Positions 53,623-60,811 of a stretch of DNA of 64,000 nt are shown here, piece by piece. Source of the stretch: Spirochaeta isovalerica (GTDB taxonomy: Bacteria; Spirochaetota; Spirochaetia; DSM-2461). Under the pieces are notes generated by a model, which searched no databases, was not told where the DNA came from, and was given only the letters and a program-made list of their open reading frames with translations. The DNA lies in the NCBI RefSeq assembly GCF_014207565.1, contig NZ_JACHGJ010000001.1, positions 186,001 through 250,000 of the forward strand, read 5' to 3'. Position numbers and translations under genes: made by a program. The stretch's first letter is position 1; the number at the start of each line of letters is the position of its first letter.

Positions 53623-53642
53623 GTCATAAGGAGAACAAATTT

Positions 53643-55130
53643 ATGAAGCTTGTTCCTTCCGCTCAAAAAGCCGGAACTATTGCTCTGATGGTATTGAGCC
53701 TGTTAACAGGGTTTATTTTTTCAATATTGATATACAAGGTGATTGATAATAACAAGGCGATAGAGTCAGTATATGCTGAATCCGTCCTGGATAATGATTT
53801 GGGTAGAGCGCTGGCTCTTCAGAATGTCTACAGGAAAGTCGCTTCCCATGTCCTGCCTGTCGTTGTAGAGATAGATGCAGTCGAATTTAAGGATACGGAC
53901 AGTGAGGAATCATTCAATCCTTTCCGGTTTTTCCGAGAGCCCGGAGATGAGGGCGGCGTAGAGGACGAATCTCCGAAATACCGCAGTGAAGGGCTTGGTT
54001 CGGGAATCATCGTCAGGAGAGAGGATGACACATATTACGTTCTGACGAACAACCATGTGGCCGGAAATGCGGACGAAATAACCATTAAGCTTTTTGATGA
54101 GAGATCCTACGATGGCGTAATGGTCGGAACTGATGAGAGAAAAGATCTCGCACTTGTCTCTTTCGAGACAGATGAGGATCTGGCTATCGGCACTCTCGGC
54201 GATTCTGATGATTTGTATGTGGGGGATTTTGTTCTGGCTGTAGGGAATCCTTTCGGGTTCAAATCGACTGTTACTTCGGGAATCGTCAGCGCTCTGGGCC
54301 GCCAGCAGGGACCGGATGAGAATATCAGCGATTTTATACAGACCGATGCCGCTATCAATCAGGGGAATTCCGGTGGAGCATTGGTGAATCTGGAAGGGGA
54401 GATCATCGGAGTCAATACCTGGATTACAACCCCCACGGGAGGCAGTATCGGTCTGGGATTCAGCATACCCATCAATAATGCCAAGAAGGCCATCGAAGAT
54501 ATTATCAGCAATGGTTCACCCGAGTACGGATGGCTTGGCGTTTCGATTTTCAGTGTTTCGCAGGAAGTGGCTGACAGTCTCGGTCTGGAATCGGCCCGGG
54601 GAGTTTTAATCAGTCAGGTGTTCAAGAATTCTCCTGCTCAAAAAGGCGGTTTAAAGCCGGGCGATGTTGTTATGAACGTCGACGGTAAGGCCATAAAATC
54701 CAGTGAGGAATTGAATTATCTGATTGGAGATATCATCCCAGGCACTCGGGTCTCAATGGAATTGATACGGGATGGAATCCCTATATCTGTTTCGGTTCGC
54801 ATAGAAAAACGGGAATCGGAAGATTCCATACAAAACGTTTCTTCGAGCAATCTGGCCTGGCCGGGCGCATTAATCGGTCCCTTGACCGGAGAAATCAAAA
54901 AAGAATTCTCTATTGACGATGGAGAAACCGGTGTAGTAGTTTATGATGTATATCCTAAAACTCCCATGCAGATAGCCGGACTGAAAGATTGGGATATCAT
55001 AAAAGAAGTAAATGGTTCGGCGGTAACCAATCTGCAGGAATTTTACAGGATTTTAAACAGCAGCAGTAAAATTACAATAACTTATGTTCGCGAAGGGGTC
55101 ACATTTGAGACCTCGACAATCGTAAAATAA
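53643..55130 (+). CDS. HtrA/DegP-type periplasmic serine protease with two PDZ domains
   Basis: A 495-residue trypsin-like protease. A membrane anchor or uncleaved signal spans residues 12-34. The catalytic triad is visible as His138 (LTNNHVAG), Asp168 (ERKDLAL) and Ser243 (QGNSGGAL). Two PDZ domains follow: about 295-390 (YGWLGVSIFSV, GLKPGDVVMNVDG) and about 400-490 (GVVVYDVYPKTPMQIAGLKDWDII). It degrades or refolds misfolded envelope proteins. An acidic insert near residues 82-112 (FKDTDSEE and following) precedes the protease. The PRTase gene follows after 16 bp. Confidence 0.95.
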   Translation: MKLVPSAQKAGTIALMVLSLLTGFIFSILIYKVIDNNKAIESVYAESVLDNDLGRALALQNVYRKVASHVLPVVVEIDAVEFKDTDSEESFNPFRFFREPGDEGGVEDESPKYRSEGLGSGIIVRREDDTYYVLTNNHVAGNADEITIKLFDERSYDGVMVGTDERKDLALVSFETDEDLAIGTLGDSDDLYVGDFVLAVGNPFGFKSTVTSGIVSALGRQQGPDENISDFIQTDAAINQGNSGGALVNLEGEIIGVNTWITTPTGGSIGLGFSIPINNAKKAIEDIISNGSPEYGWLGVSIFSVSQEVADSLGLESARGVLISQVFKNSPAQKGGLKPGDVVMNVDGKAIKSSEELNYLIGDIIPGTRVSMELIRDGIPISVSVRIEKRESEDSIQNVSSSNLAWPGALIGPLTGEIKKEFSIDDGETGVVVYDVYPKTPMQIAGLKDWDIIKEVNGSAVTNLQEFYRILNSSSKITITYVREGVTFETSTIVK

Positions 55131-55146
55131 TAAGAGCAGGAGAAAT

Positions 55147-55746
55147 ATGGAAAAAGTCTTCATTCCCTACGATACGATAAGAAATAATGCCCTCAAGCTT
55201 GCTAATGAGGTCTATGAGAGCGGTTTTACCCCTGATGTTATTTATATTCCGCTTAGAGGCGGCGCTTATATGGGTAATGTATTCAGTGAATACTATAAAC
55301 TCGTACGGAAAAACGAGCGTCCCGTTTTTTATGCAGCTGTTGTAGCCCGATCCTATACGGATATTCATAAACGGGACAATGTCATGATCGACGGCTGGAC
55401 CTACGATCCCCAGTATCTGAGAAACGGAGATAAAGTGCTCTTTGTCGATGATGTATTCGACTCGGGCGTCACATTGAACTATCTGGTTGAGGAGATTATG
55501 TCTCACGGCATTCCCCGGGAGGATATCAAAGTAGCCGTTCACGATTACAAAGTCTTTCCCAATAAAAGAAAATTGCCGATTCAACCGGATTTTTTCTGTG
55601 AAAAAATTATCATAGAGAATGAAGACGAGGAAAAGTGGCTTCACTACATGAGCCATGAGTTTGCCGGTCTGACTTCAGAAGAAATTGATAAGTATTACAG
55701 TGACGACCCTGAAGTAAAAGACATTCTGAAGAAGATTGTAAAATAG
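55147..55746 (+). CDS. Phosphoribosyltransferase-domain protein
   Basis: A 199-residue type I phosphoribosyltransferase fold. The PRPP-binding motif VLFVDDVFDSGVTL is intact in the middle and the YIPLRGGAYMGNVF segment matches the first loop of purine PRTases. Substrate is not clear: it resembles hypoxanthine/xanthine-guanine phosphoribosyltransferases in order of motifs, but the C-terminal part (SEEIDKYYSDDPEVK) is unusual. It starts behind GAGCAGGAGAA, close after the protease gene, and is followed by a terminator. Confidence 0.85.
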   Translation: MEKVFIPYDTIRNNALKLANEVYESGFTPDVIYIPLRGGAYMGNVFSEYYKLVRKNERPVFYAAVVARSYTDIHKRDNVMIDGWTYDPQYLRNGDKVLFVDDVFDSGVTLNYLVEEIMSHGIPREDIKVAVHDYKVFPNKRKLPIQPDFFCEKIIIENEDEEKWLHYMSHEFAGLTSEEIDKYYSDDPEVKDILKKIVK

Positions 55747-55758
55747 AGATGATTAAGC

Positions 55759-55792
55759 AAAAAAAAGCACCGAATCAGATCGGTGCTTTTTA
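55759..55792. terminator. Bidirectional terminator
   Basis: GCACCGA (55767-55773) and TCGGTGC (55780-55786) form a 7-bp stem with A-tract on the left and T-tract on the right, so it ends transcription from both sides: the phosphoribosyltransferase gene (plus) and the lipoprotein gene (minus). Confidence 0.9.
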
Positions 55793-55801
55793 TTTGCTTA
55801 T

Positions 55802-57136
55802 TTATTCCCAGCCCCAGACTCTGATGCTGGGATCATCTTTATCCACTTCATTGGCGAAGACGCCGTCACCGGCCGTATAGGCGAACAGACGGTCTTTTCC
55901 GGTATCGACGAGAAAGCCTAAAATAGAAGCACTGGACAGATCACTGCTGTTGTAGTTGTTCTCATCGGAGAAGTTGGTATCTACCCAGTCCCAGGCGGAA
56001 TCTGCTCCTGAAGCGTCGAGCTGTACGTATCCTTCTCCATCATAAGTGGTTTCTATTTTATTTCCGGTAGTCCCGATTAGAATCTGGTCGGAAGCTATTG
56101 AGCCTAGGCCGTTTATATTCACAAACCCCTTGAGCCAGGCATTGCTGCTTGTCAGCTCCCTGAAAGCCGTTCCATTGTAGATATGAAGTGAACCGGCTGT
56201 GTCTGAAACGAGAAGCCTTGTGCCGTCAAATGCATATAGGTCTACAAAGCGTACTGATGCGGGTGCACCTGATACAGCTGAAAAGGAAGAGGTCGTTACC
56301 ACATTGGAAGAAGAGTATAAAGCCCCTTCTGTATCATCATTTATAATAAGAAACCATTCATCATTTCCGTCGAATACAATGTTTTCAACCTTTGCAACTG
56401 CAGGCGTACCGGAATCTAGATCTCCCAGAAGAGTAATATCAGCATTATCAATCTGTATTTCAGAGCTTAAGGTGTTGTTTATATTATTTGTCGCTGGATC
56501 ATCTGCATAATAAAGATATGACTGGGAAATAACGCCTGATGTATCAACGCTTGATTCAAATCTGTATTTTAAATGGTTAATGAATAGATCATCACCCCCT
56601 GAGTTTTCATCTGCAAATAAGCGGTAGACATTCGAATAATGAACATTGCTGTGTGCAACAGCTGTTTTAACTTGCGCGTCCCAATCTGCTGAAGAGACTG
56701 ATGCAGGAGCCGACACATCTGCATAAGGTAAGCTGAATATGCCACTTACAATTGATGCACCATCAAAAGATATCCGTGAAATAAACATGGTTTCTGAACC
56801 GATGGCTCCGACCTTAACCATCGAGGTGACAGCGGCGTCGGAGTCGAATGCTGTTGTCTCTAGTCCGTTATTTGTACCGTCAGGCAGAACAAGTTCAGCC
56901 CAGTCGTCCTCACTGGAAACCGAGCTGTCGCTTCTGTAATATATCTTCGTCCCGGCATTACCGAAATAATAGCTTCCGATTTGCACCATGCTGGTAAAAC
57001 CGGCGCTGTTGCTCAGATTGTTTCTTTCCAGAATAACTTCTTCATTCTCCAGTGAAAAGAAGATACTGGTCTCGTTACAGGAGAAAAATGTTATCAGAAC
57101 AATTGACAAAGTCGTTATTTTAAACAGTTTTTTCAC
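55802..57136 (-). CDS. Large lipoprotein, beta-rich, unrecognised family
   Basis: A 444-residue protein with a type II signal peptide: LSIVLITFFSC, with the lipidated Cys at residue 20. The mature part is rich in Ser, Asp and aromatic residues and consists of short strands with recurring patterns such as FTSMVQIGSYYFGNAG, VTSMVKVGAIGSETMF and DEWFLIINDDTEGALY, resembling beta-propeller blades. No catalytic motif is visible and I do not recognise a family. It is the second gene of a minus-strand pair with the OmpW-like protein (17 bp gap) and ends at the shared terminator. Confidence 0.75.
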   Translation of the reverse strand: MKKLFKITTLSIVLITFFSCNETSIFFSLENEEVILERNNLSNSAGFTSMVQIGSYYFGNAGTKIYYRSDSSVSSEDDWAELVLPDGTNNGLETTAFDSDAAVTSMVKVGAIGSETMFISRISFDGASIVSGIFSLPYADVSAPASVSSADWDAQVKTAVAHSNVHYSNVYRLFADENSGGDDLFINHLKYRFESSVDTSGVISQSYLYYADDPATNNINNTLSSEIQIDNADITLLGDLDSGTPAVAKVENIVFDGNDEWFLIINDDTEGALYSSSNVVTTSSFSAVSGAPASVRFVDLYAFDGTRLLVSDTAGSLHIYNGTAFRELTSSNAWLKGFVNINGLGSIASDQILIGTTGNKIETTYDGEGYVQLDASGADSAWDWVDTNFSDENNYNSSDLSSASILGFLVDTGKDRLFAYTAGDGVFANEVDKDDPSIRVWGWE

Positions 57137-57153
57137 AAAAAAATCCTTGATTA

Positions 57154-57780
57154 TTAGAAATGGTACCGGGCTGAAAGAGTGAAATCGAGGAAATTCCCGA
57201 TTCTATCCTGGGTATGGTCAGCCGGTATGTATTCGGGTGATATCCAGTAAACGAGATTGCCGCCGAATGACCAGTCGCTATTGTAGTGCCAGTAGAGAGA
57301 CACTCCCGGTTTCATCAGAAATTGAACATTCTTTTCTTCCTGATAAGTTATGATGTTTATCCCCATGCCGAGAAAAAGAGGCAGGGAAAATTGTCCGAAA
57401 TGGAATTCATAAGCGACTCTCGCCGTTATGGGAACCATGAAAAAGGAATTCTTATTGGGGCTCCTGGCAAAAATGCCTCCCAGTTCCAATCCGATTTTGA
57501 AGTTATTGTTCAGGTAAGCTTCATACATCAGAGATCCCGCTCCGCCGACCGTCAGGTTTGTAACTGCCGCAGCTCCGTCGCTGTCATAAGGGGTGGGGTC
57601 GAAAAAGAACAGGGGTATAAACAGCCCTGCGTTTATTGTAAAGTTCTGGTCTCCCAGACCGTATAAGTCGATTTTCTGAGGTTCTGCCTCTATAGGAGCT
57701 TCATCCTGCGCATATATGAAATTTAACTGCAGCAAGGAGAATACAAGAGTCGCGAGAAGCAGTTTTTTAGTCTTTGTCAA
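57154..57780 (-). CDS. OmpW-like outer-membrane beta-barrel protein
   Basis: A 208-residue protein with a signal peptide (LLLATLVFSLLQLNFIYAQ) followed by a short acidic stretch. The rest consists of about eight amphipathic strands (FTINAGLFIPLFFFDP, NLTVGGAGSLMYEAYL, FKIGLELGGIFAR, VPITARVAYEFHFG, SWHY-type turns) and ends in a strand with C-terminal Phe (LSARYHF), the usual signal for barrel assembly. The arrangement beside folD recalls TP0733 next to TP0732 in Treponema pallidum (from memory). It is probably a small porin or a structural barrel. Confidence 0.8.
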   Translation of the reverse strand: MTKTKKLLLATLVFSLLQLNFIYAQDEAPIEAEPQKIDLYGLGDQNFTINAGLFIPLFFFDPTPYDSDGAAAVTNLTVGGAGSLMYEAYLNNNFKIGLELGGIFARSPNKNSFFMVPITARVAYEFHFGQFSLPLFLGMGINIITYQEEKNVQFLMKPGVSLYWHYNSDWSFGGNLVYWISPEYIPADHTQDRIGNFLDFTLSARYHF

Positions 57781-57837
57781 ATTGATCCTCTTCCTTCAAT
57801 AATTTATGTGATATTATCATAGTAACCATTAATCATC

Positions 57838-57906
57838 AATAAAGTTACAAAAAAGCCTTTTTTATAAAAAGAGAGGAAAATGCACTAACATTTCTGTAAC
57901 TTTATT
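57838..57906. repeat. Perfect 12-bp inverted repeat between OmpW-like gene and folD
   Basis: AATAAAGTTACA at 57838-57849 and TGTAACTTTATT at 57895-57906 are exact reverse complements 45 bp apart. The right arm lies within the spacer of the candidate folD promoter. It may be a pair of operator half-sites for a regulator of both divergent genes. Confidence 0.6.
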
Positions 57907-57913
57907 TTAATAT
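57885..57913 (+). promoter_or_regulatory. Candidate folD promoter
   Basis: CTAACA (57885-57890), a 17-bp spacer and TAATAT (57908-57913). Both boxes match 4 of 6. A GGAGG ribosome-binding site follows at 57925-57929. Confidence 0.35.
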
Positions 57914-57935
57914 TAGGAACTATCGGAGGTACATG

Positions 57936-58826
57936 ATGGCAGCGGAACTTATGGATGGAAAGCTTCTGGCTCAGGAAATGAAAGAGGAACTGAAAGCTCA
58001 GGTTGAGGAATTAAAATCCAAGGGAATTACACCGGGGCTTGGCGTTATTTTAGTAGGAGATAACCCTGCCAGCAAGAGTTATGTGACATCCAAGGAAAAA
58101 GCCTGTGAAAGGATCGGTATTTTTTCCGATGATACCAGACTTCCCGACACGATTACGGAAGAGGAGCTTCTGTCCCATGTGGACAGAATGAACAGAGATG
58201 ATAAAATCCATGGCATCCTGGTTCAGCTTCCCTTACCGAAGCATATAGATGAAGACAAGATTATCAATGCCATCAGCCCCGATAAAGATGTCGACGGCTT
58301 TCATCCCGTCAGCGTAGGTAGAATGGTGCTGGGGCAGGAGACATTCCTACCCTGTACGCCTCATGGCTGCCTTAAACTGCTCGAACGGTATGATGTGGAA
58401 ACGGAAGGCGCTGAAGTCGTGGTTATCGGCAGAAGCAATATAGTCGGGAAGCCGGTCGCCAATCTCCTTATGAGAAAAGACAAACCGGGTAATTCGACGG
58501 TCACTGTCTGCCATACAAGAACGAAAAAGGAAGATCTGCTGACTCATACGAAAAAGGCGGATATCATTATCGTAGCATCCGGTTTTCCCAATACGCTGAC
58601 GGCGGATATGGTAAAAGACGGAGTTGTCGTTATTGATGTTGGCATCAACCGTGTTGAAGATGCTTCGAGAGAAAGAGGATACAGATTGATCGGTGATGCC
58701 GATTTTGATTCTCTCAAGGAGAAGTGCAGTAAAATTACGCCCGTACCGGGTGGAGTCGGTCCCATGACCATTACGATGCTTCTTTTCAATACGGTGCAGT
58801 CTGCCCGGAACAGACTGAGCAAATAG
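57936..58826 (+). CDS. folD: Bifunctional methylenetetrahydrofolate dehydrogenase / methenyltetrahydrofolate cyclohydrolase
   Basis: A 296-residue enzyme of one-carbon metabolism. Visible are GLGVILVGDNPASKSYVTSKEKAC (Tyr-x-x-x-Lys active site), the GILVQLPLPKHIDE segment, PDKDVDGFHP, CTPHGCLKLL, VVIGRSNIVGKPVA (NADP site) and PVPGGVGPMTITMLL. Of two ATGs in tandem (57933, 57936) the second has the better spacing to GGAGG. It produces 10-formyl-THF, the cofactor used by the AICAR transformylase encoded just downstream. A strong terminator follows. Confidence 0.97.
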   Translation: MAAELMDGKLLAQEMKEELKAQVEELKSKGITPGLGVILVGDNPASKSYVTSKEKACERIGIFSDDTRLPDTITEEELLSHVDRMNRDDKIHGILVQLPLPKHIDEDKIINAISPDKDVDGFHPVSVGRMVLGQETFLPCTPHGCLKLLERYDVETEGAEVVVIGRSNIVGKPVANLLMRKDKPGNSTVTVCHTRTKKEDLLTHTKKADIIIVASGFPNTLTADMVKDGVVVIDVGINRVEDASRERGYRLIGDADFDSLKEKCSKITPVPGGVGPMTITMLLFNTVQSARNRLSK

Positions 58827-58834
58827 GAAATTAC

Positions 58835-58861
58835 GGCCTGCGCGTGCGCAGGCCTTTTTTT
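58835..58861 (+). terminator. Strong terminator after folD, directly ahead of purH
   Basis: GGCCTGCG (58835-58842), a 4-nt loop and CGCAGGCC (58847-58854) form a perfect GC-rich 8-bp stem followed by seven T. The ribosome-binding site of the next gene begins only 15 bp later, so downstream purine genes depend on read-through, an attenuation event, or a promoter within folD. Confidence 0.9.
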
Positions 58862-58888
58862 AAATCCCATATATCAGGAGTAAGGAAA

Positions 58889-59563
58889 TTGGCTCTCAAT
58901 ATCGTTGAAAAAATCGATGGAAATGTAAAAATCCAAAATGTTCTGATCAGTCTGTCCGACAAGACCGGGCTGGAAAAATTCGTGAAGTCTCTGCTGGAAA
59001 TCAATCAAGACGTCACTTTTTATTCCACCGGAGGCACCTATAAAGCGATAGAAGAGCTCATAGGGACAAAAAATCTGGTAGCTGTGTCTGAATACACAGG
59101 TCAGCCGGAAATGCAGGGCGGACTCGTGAAGACCCTGGATTTCAAAATCTACATGGGGCTTCTCGGTGAAACCTATAATGAAGGTCACCGTAACGATCTC
59201 GACAGAATCGGTGGGATTGATTTTGATCTTGTTGCGGTCAATCTCTATCCCTTCAGCAAAACGGTTTCACAGGATGGCGTAACAGTGGAAATGGGAAGAA
59301 CCAACATAGATATCGGCGGTCCCTGTATGTTGAGAGCTTCGGCTAAAAACTTTCTCCGGGTCCTGTCACTCTGTAATCCGGCCGATTACGATGCGGTTAT
59401 CTCGGAACTGAAGGCGAATGAAGGGTATATATCTCTGGAAACAAGATTTGCCATGGCGGAAAAGACTTTTGCCCATACGGCGGAATATGATAGAAATATT
59501 TTTGAGTTTTTTAAGAAATCTTCTGCCGCGGAGATGAAAAAATGTTATCGGGAGGAAAAGTAA
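58889..59563 (+). CDS. purH: IMP cyclohydrolase domain of PurH as a separate protein
   Basis: A 224-residue protein corresponding to the N-terminal MGS-like domain of bifunctional PurH, which closes FAICAR to IMP (EC 3.5.4.10). Family landmarks are LISLSDKTGLEKF, the phosphate loop in FYSTGGTYKAI, the EYTGQPEMQGGLVKTL segment and NLYPFSKTV, then EMGRTNIDIGGPCMLRASAKN. I start it at the TTG at 58889 with AGGAG at 58876-58880; the frame is open upstream into the terminator. It ends with TAA at 59561-59563, and the transformylase ATG follows without a gap in the same frame. Confidence 0.92.
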   Translation: MALNIVEKIDGNVKIQNVLISLSDKTGLEKFVKSLLEINQDVTFYSTGGTYKAIEELIGTKNLVAVSEYTGQPEMQGGLVKTLDFKIYMGLLGETYNEGHRNDLDRIGGIDFDLVAVNLYPFSKTVSQDGVTVEMGRTNIDIGGPCMLRASAKNFLRVLSLCNPADYDAVISELKANEGYISLETRFAMAEKTFAHTAEYDRNIFEFFKKSSAAEMKKCYREEK

Positions 59564-60811
59564 ATGGCGGATCTGAAAAAATCCTACAGCACCATAATGG
59601 AAGACAGTTTCACACCTTCCATGGAAATATCTTTTATCGACGGGGATAAGAAACAGACTCTTGTATACGAGAAAGTGAACTGGGAGATCGAAGGTGAAAA
59701 GAAAGGTCTCCGCTACGGGGAAAATCCCGGGCAGCCCGCGGCTCTTTACCGGCCTGTGAACGGCAATATCATTCTCGGAGAGGTTAAGATGCTTGAACCG
59801 GGAAATTATCTCGCTTCGGATATCGATCTTCTTCAGTCGGGAAAACATCCGGGGAAAACTAATATAGCCGATGCTGATGCGGCTCTCAACATTCTGAAGT
59901 ATTTTTCTGAAACGCCATGCTGCGTAATAATCAAACACAATAATCCCTGCGGAGTGGCTAAAGGCAAAACTAATGAAGATGCCTATACCAAAGCTCTTCT
60001 GGCTGATAGAATCGCCGCTTTCGGCGGAGCGGTGGCTATCAACCGCAAAGTAGATGTTGAGACAGCAAAGAAAATGGTTGAAAATTATCATGAAGTAATC
60101 ATCGCTCCCGATTATGAAAAGGATGCATTGGAACTTTTTTCCACGAAAAAGAATCTCAGGGTTATGAAAATCGATAATATGAAGAGACTTGAGACATTTA
60201 TAGGAGAGCCGGTTCTCGATTTCAAATCCATGATGGATGGAGGGGTTATCGTTCAGTGGTCCTATATTCCCGAGACTCTCAGGAAAGGAGATTTCCTCAA
60301 AGCGGAAACTACCCGGAAAGGAGAGGAATACAAAGTCAATCGGACGCCAACAGAGAGTGAGTACGAAGATCTTCTTTTCGGATGGCTTGTCGAAGCCGGG
60401 GTTACATCAAACTCTGTCCTTTATGTTAAAGACGGTGTGACTGTTGCCATCGGCACTGGCGAACAGGACCGGGTCGGAGTGGCGACTATAGCCAGAGACA
60501 AAGCCTATAGGAACATGAAAGACCGAATCTCCTGGACAAAGTACAAAACGCCGTGGACATCCATGACCGATCCTGATTTAATAAGGGAAATTGAAGAAGA
60601 GGTGAATGCAGCCAACGGCGGTCTGAAAGGCAGCGTAATGGTATCAGACGCGTTCTTTCCCTTCCGGGACGGAATTGATGTCGGCTTGAAAGAAGGAGTG
60701 ACCGCTGTTGTCCAACCGGGCGGTTCTCTGCGTGATTTCGAGAGTATCGAAGCGTGTAATGAGTTCAATGCCGCTATGGTGTTCACCGGGCAACGGAGTT
60801 TTAAACATTGA
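59564..60811 (+). CDS. purH: AICAR transformylase domain of PurH as a separate protein
   Basis: A 415-residue protein corresponding to the C-terminal part of PurH, which formylates AICAR with 10-formyl-THF (EC 2.1.2.3). Visible are LRYGENPGQPAALY, the catalytic Lys-His in IIKHNNPCGVAKG, AFGGAVAINRKVD, IAPDYEKDALEL and the C-terminal SDAFFPFRDGIDVG and QPGGSLRDFESIEACN. It is longer than the transformylase half of standard PurH (about 330). ATG follows directly on the upstream stop, with GGGAGGA at 59550-59556. The folD product supplies its cofactor. Confidence 0.95.
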   Translation: MADLKKSYSTIMEDSFTPSMEISFIDGDKKQTLVYEKVNWEIEGEKKGLRYGENPGQPAALYRPVNGNIILGEVKMLEPGNYLASDIDLLQSGKHPGKTNIADADAALNILKYFSETPCCVIIKHNNPCGVAKGKTNEDAYTKALLADRIAAFGGAVAINRKVDVETAKKMVENYHEVIIAPDYEKDALELFSTKKNLRVMKIDNMKRLETFIGEPVLDFKSMMDGGVIVQWSYIPETLRKGDFLKAETTRKGEEYKVNRTPTESEYEDLLFGWLVEAGVTSNSVLYVKDGVTVAIGTGEQDRVGVATIARDKAYRNMKDRISWTKYKTPWTSMTDPDLIREIEEEVNAANGGLKGSVMVSDAFFPFRDGIDVGLKEGVTAVVQPGGSLRDFESIEACNEFNAAMVFTGQRSFKH

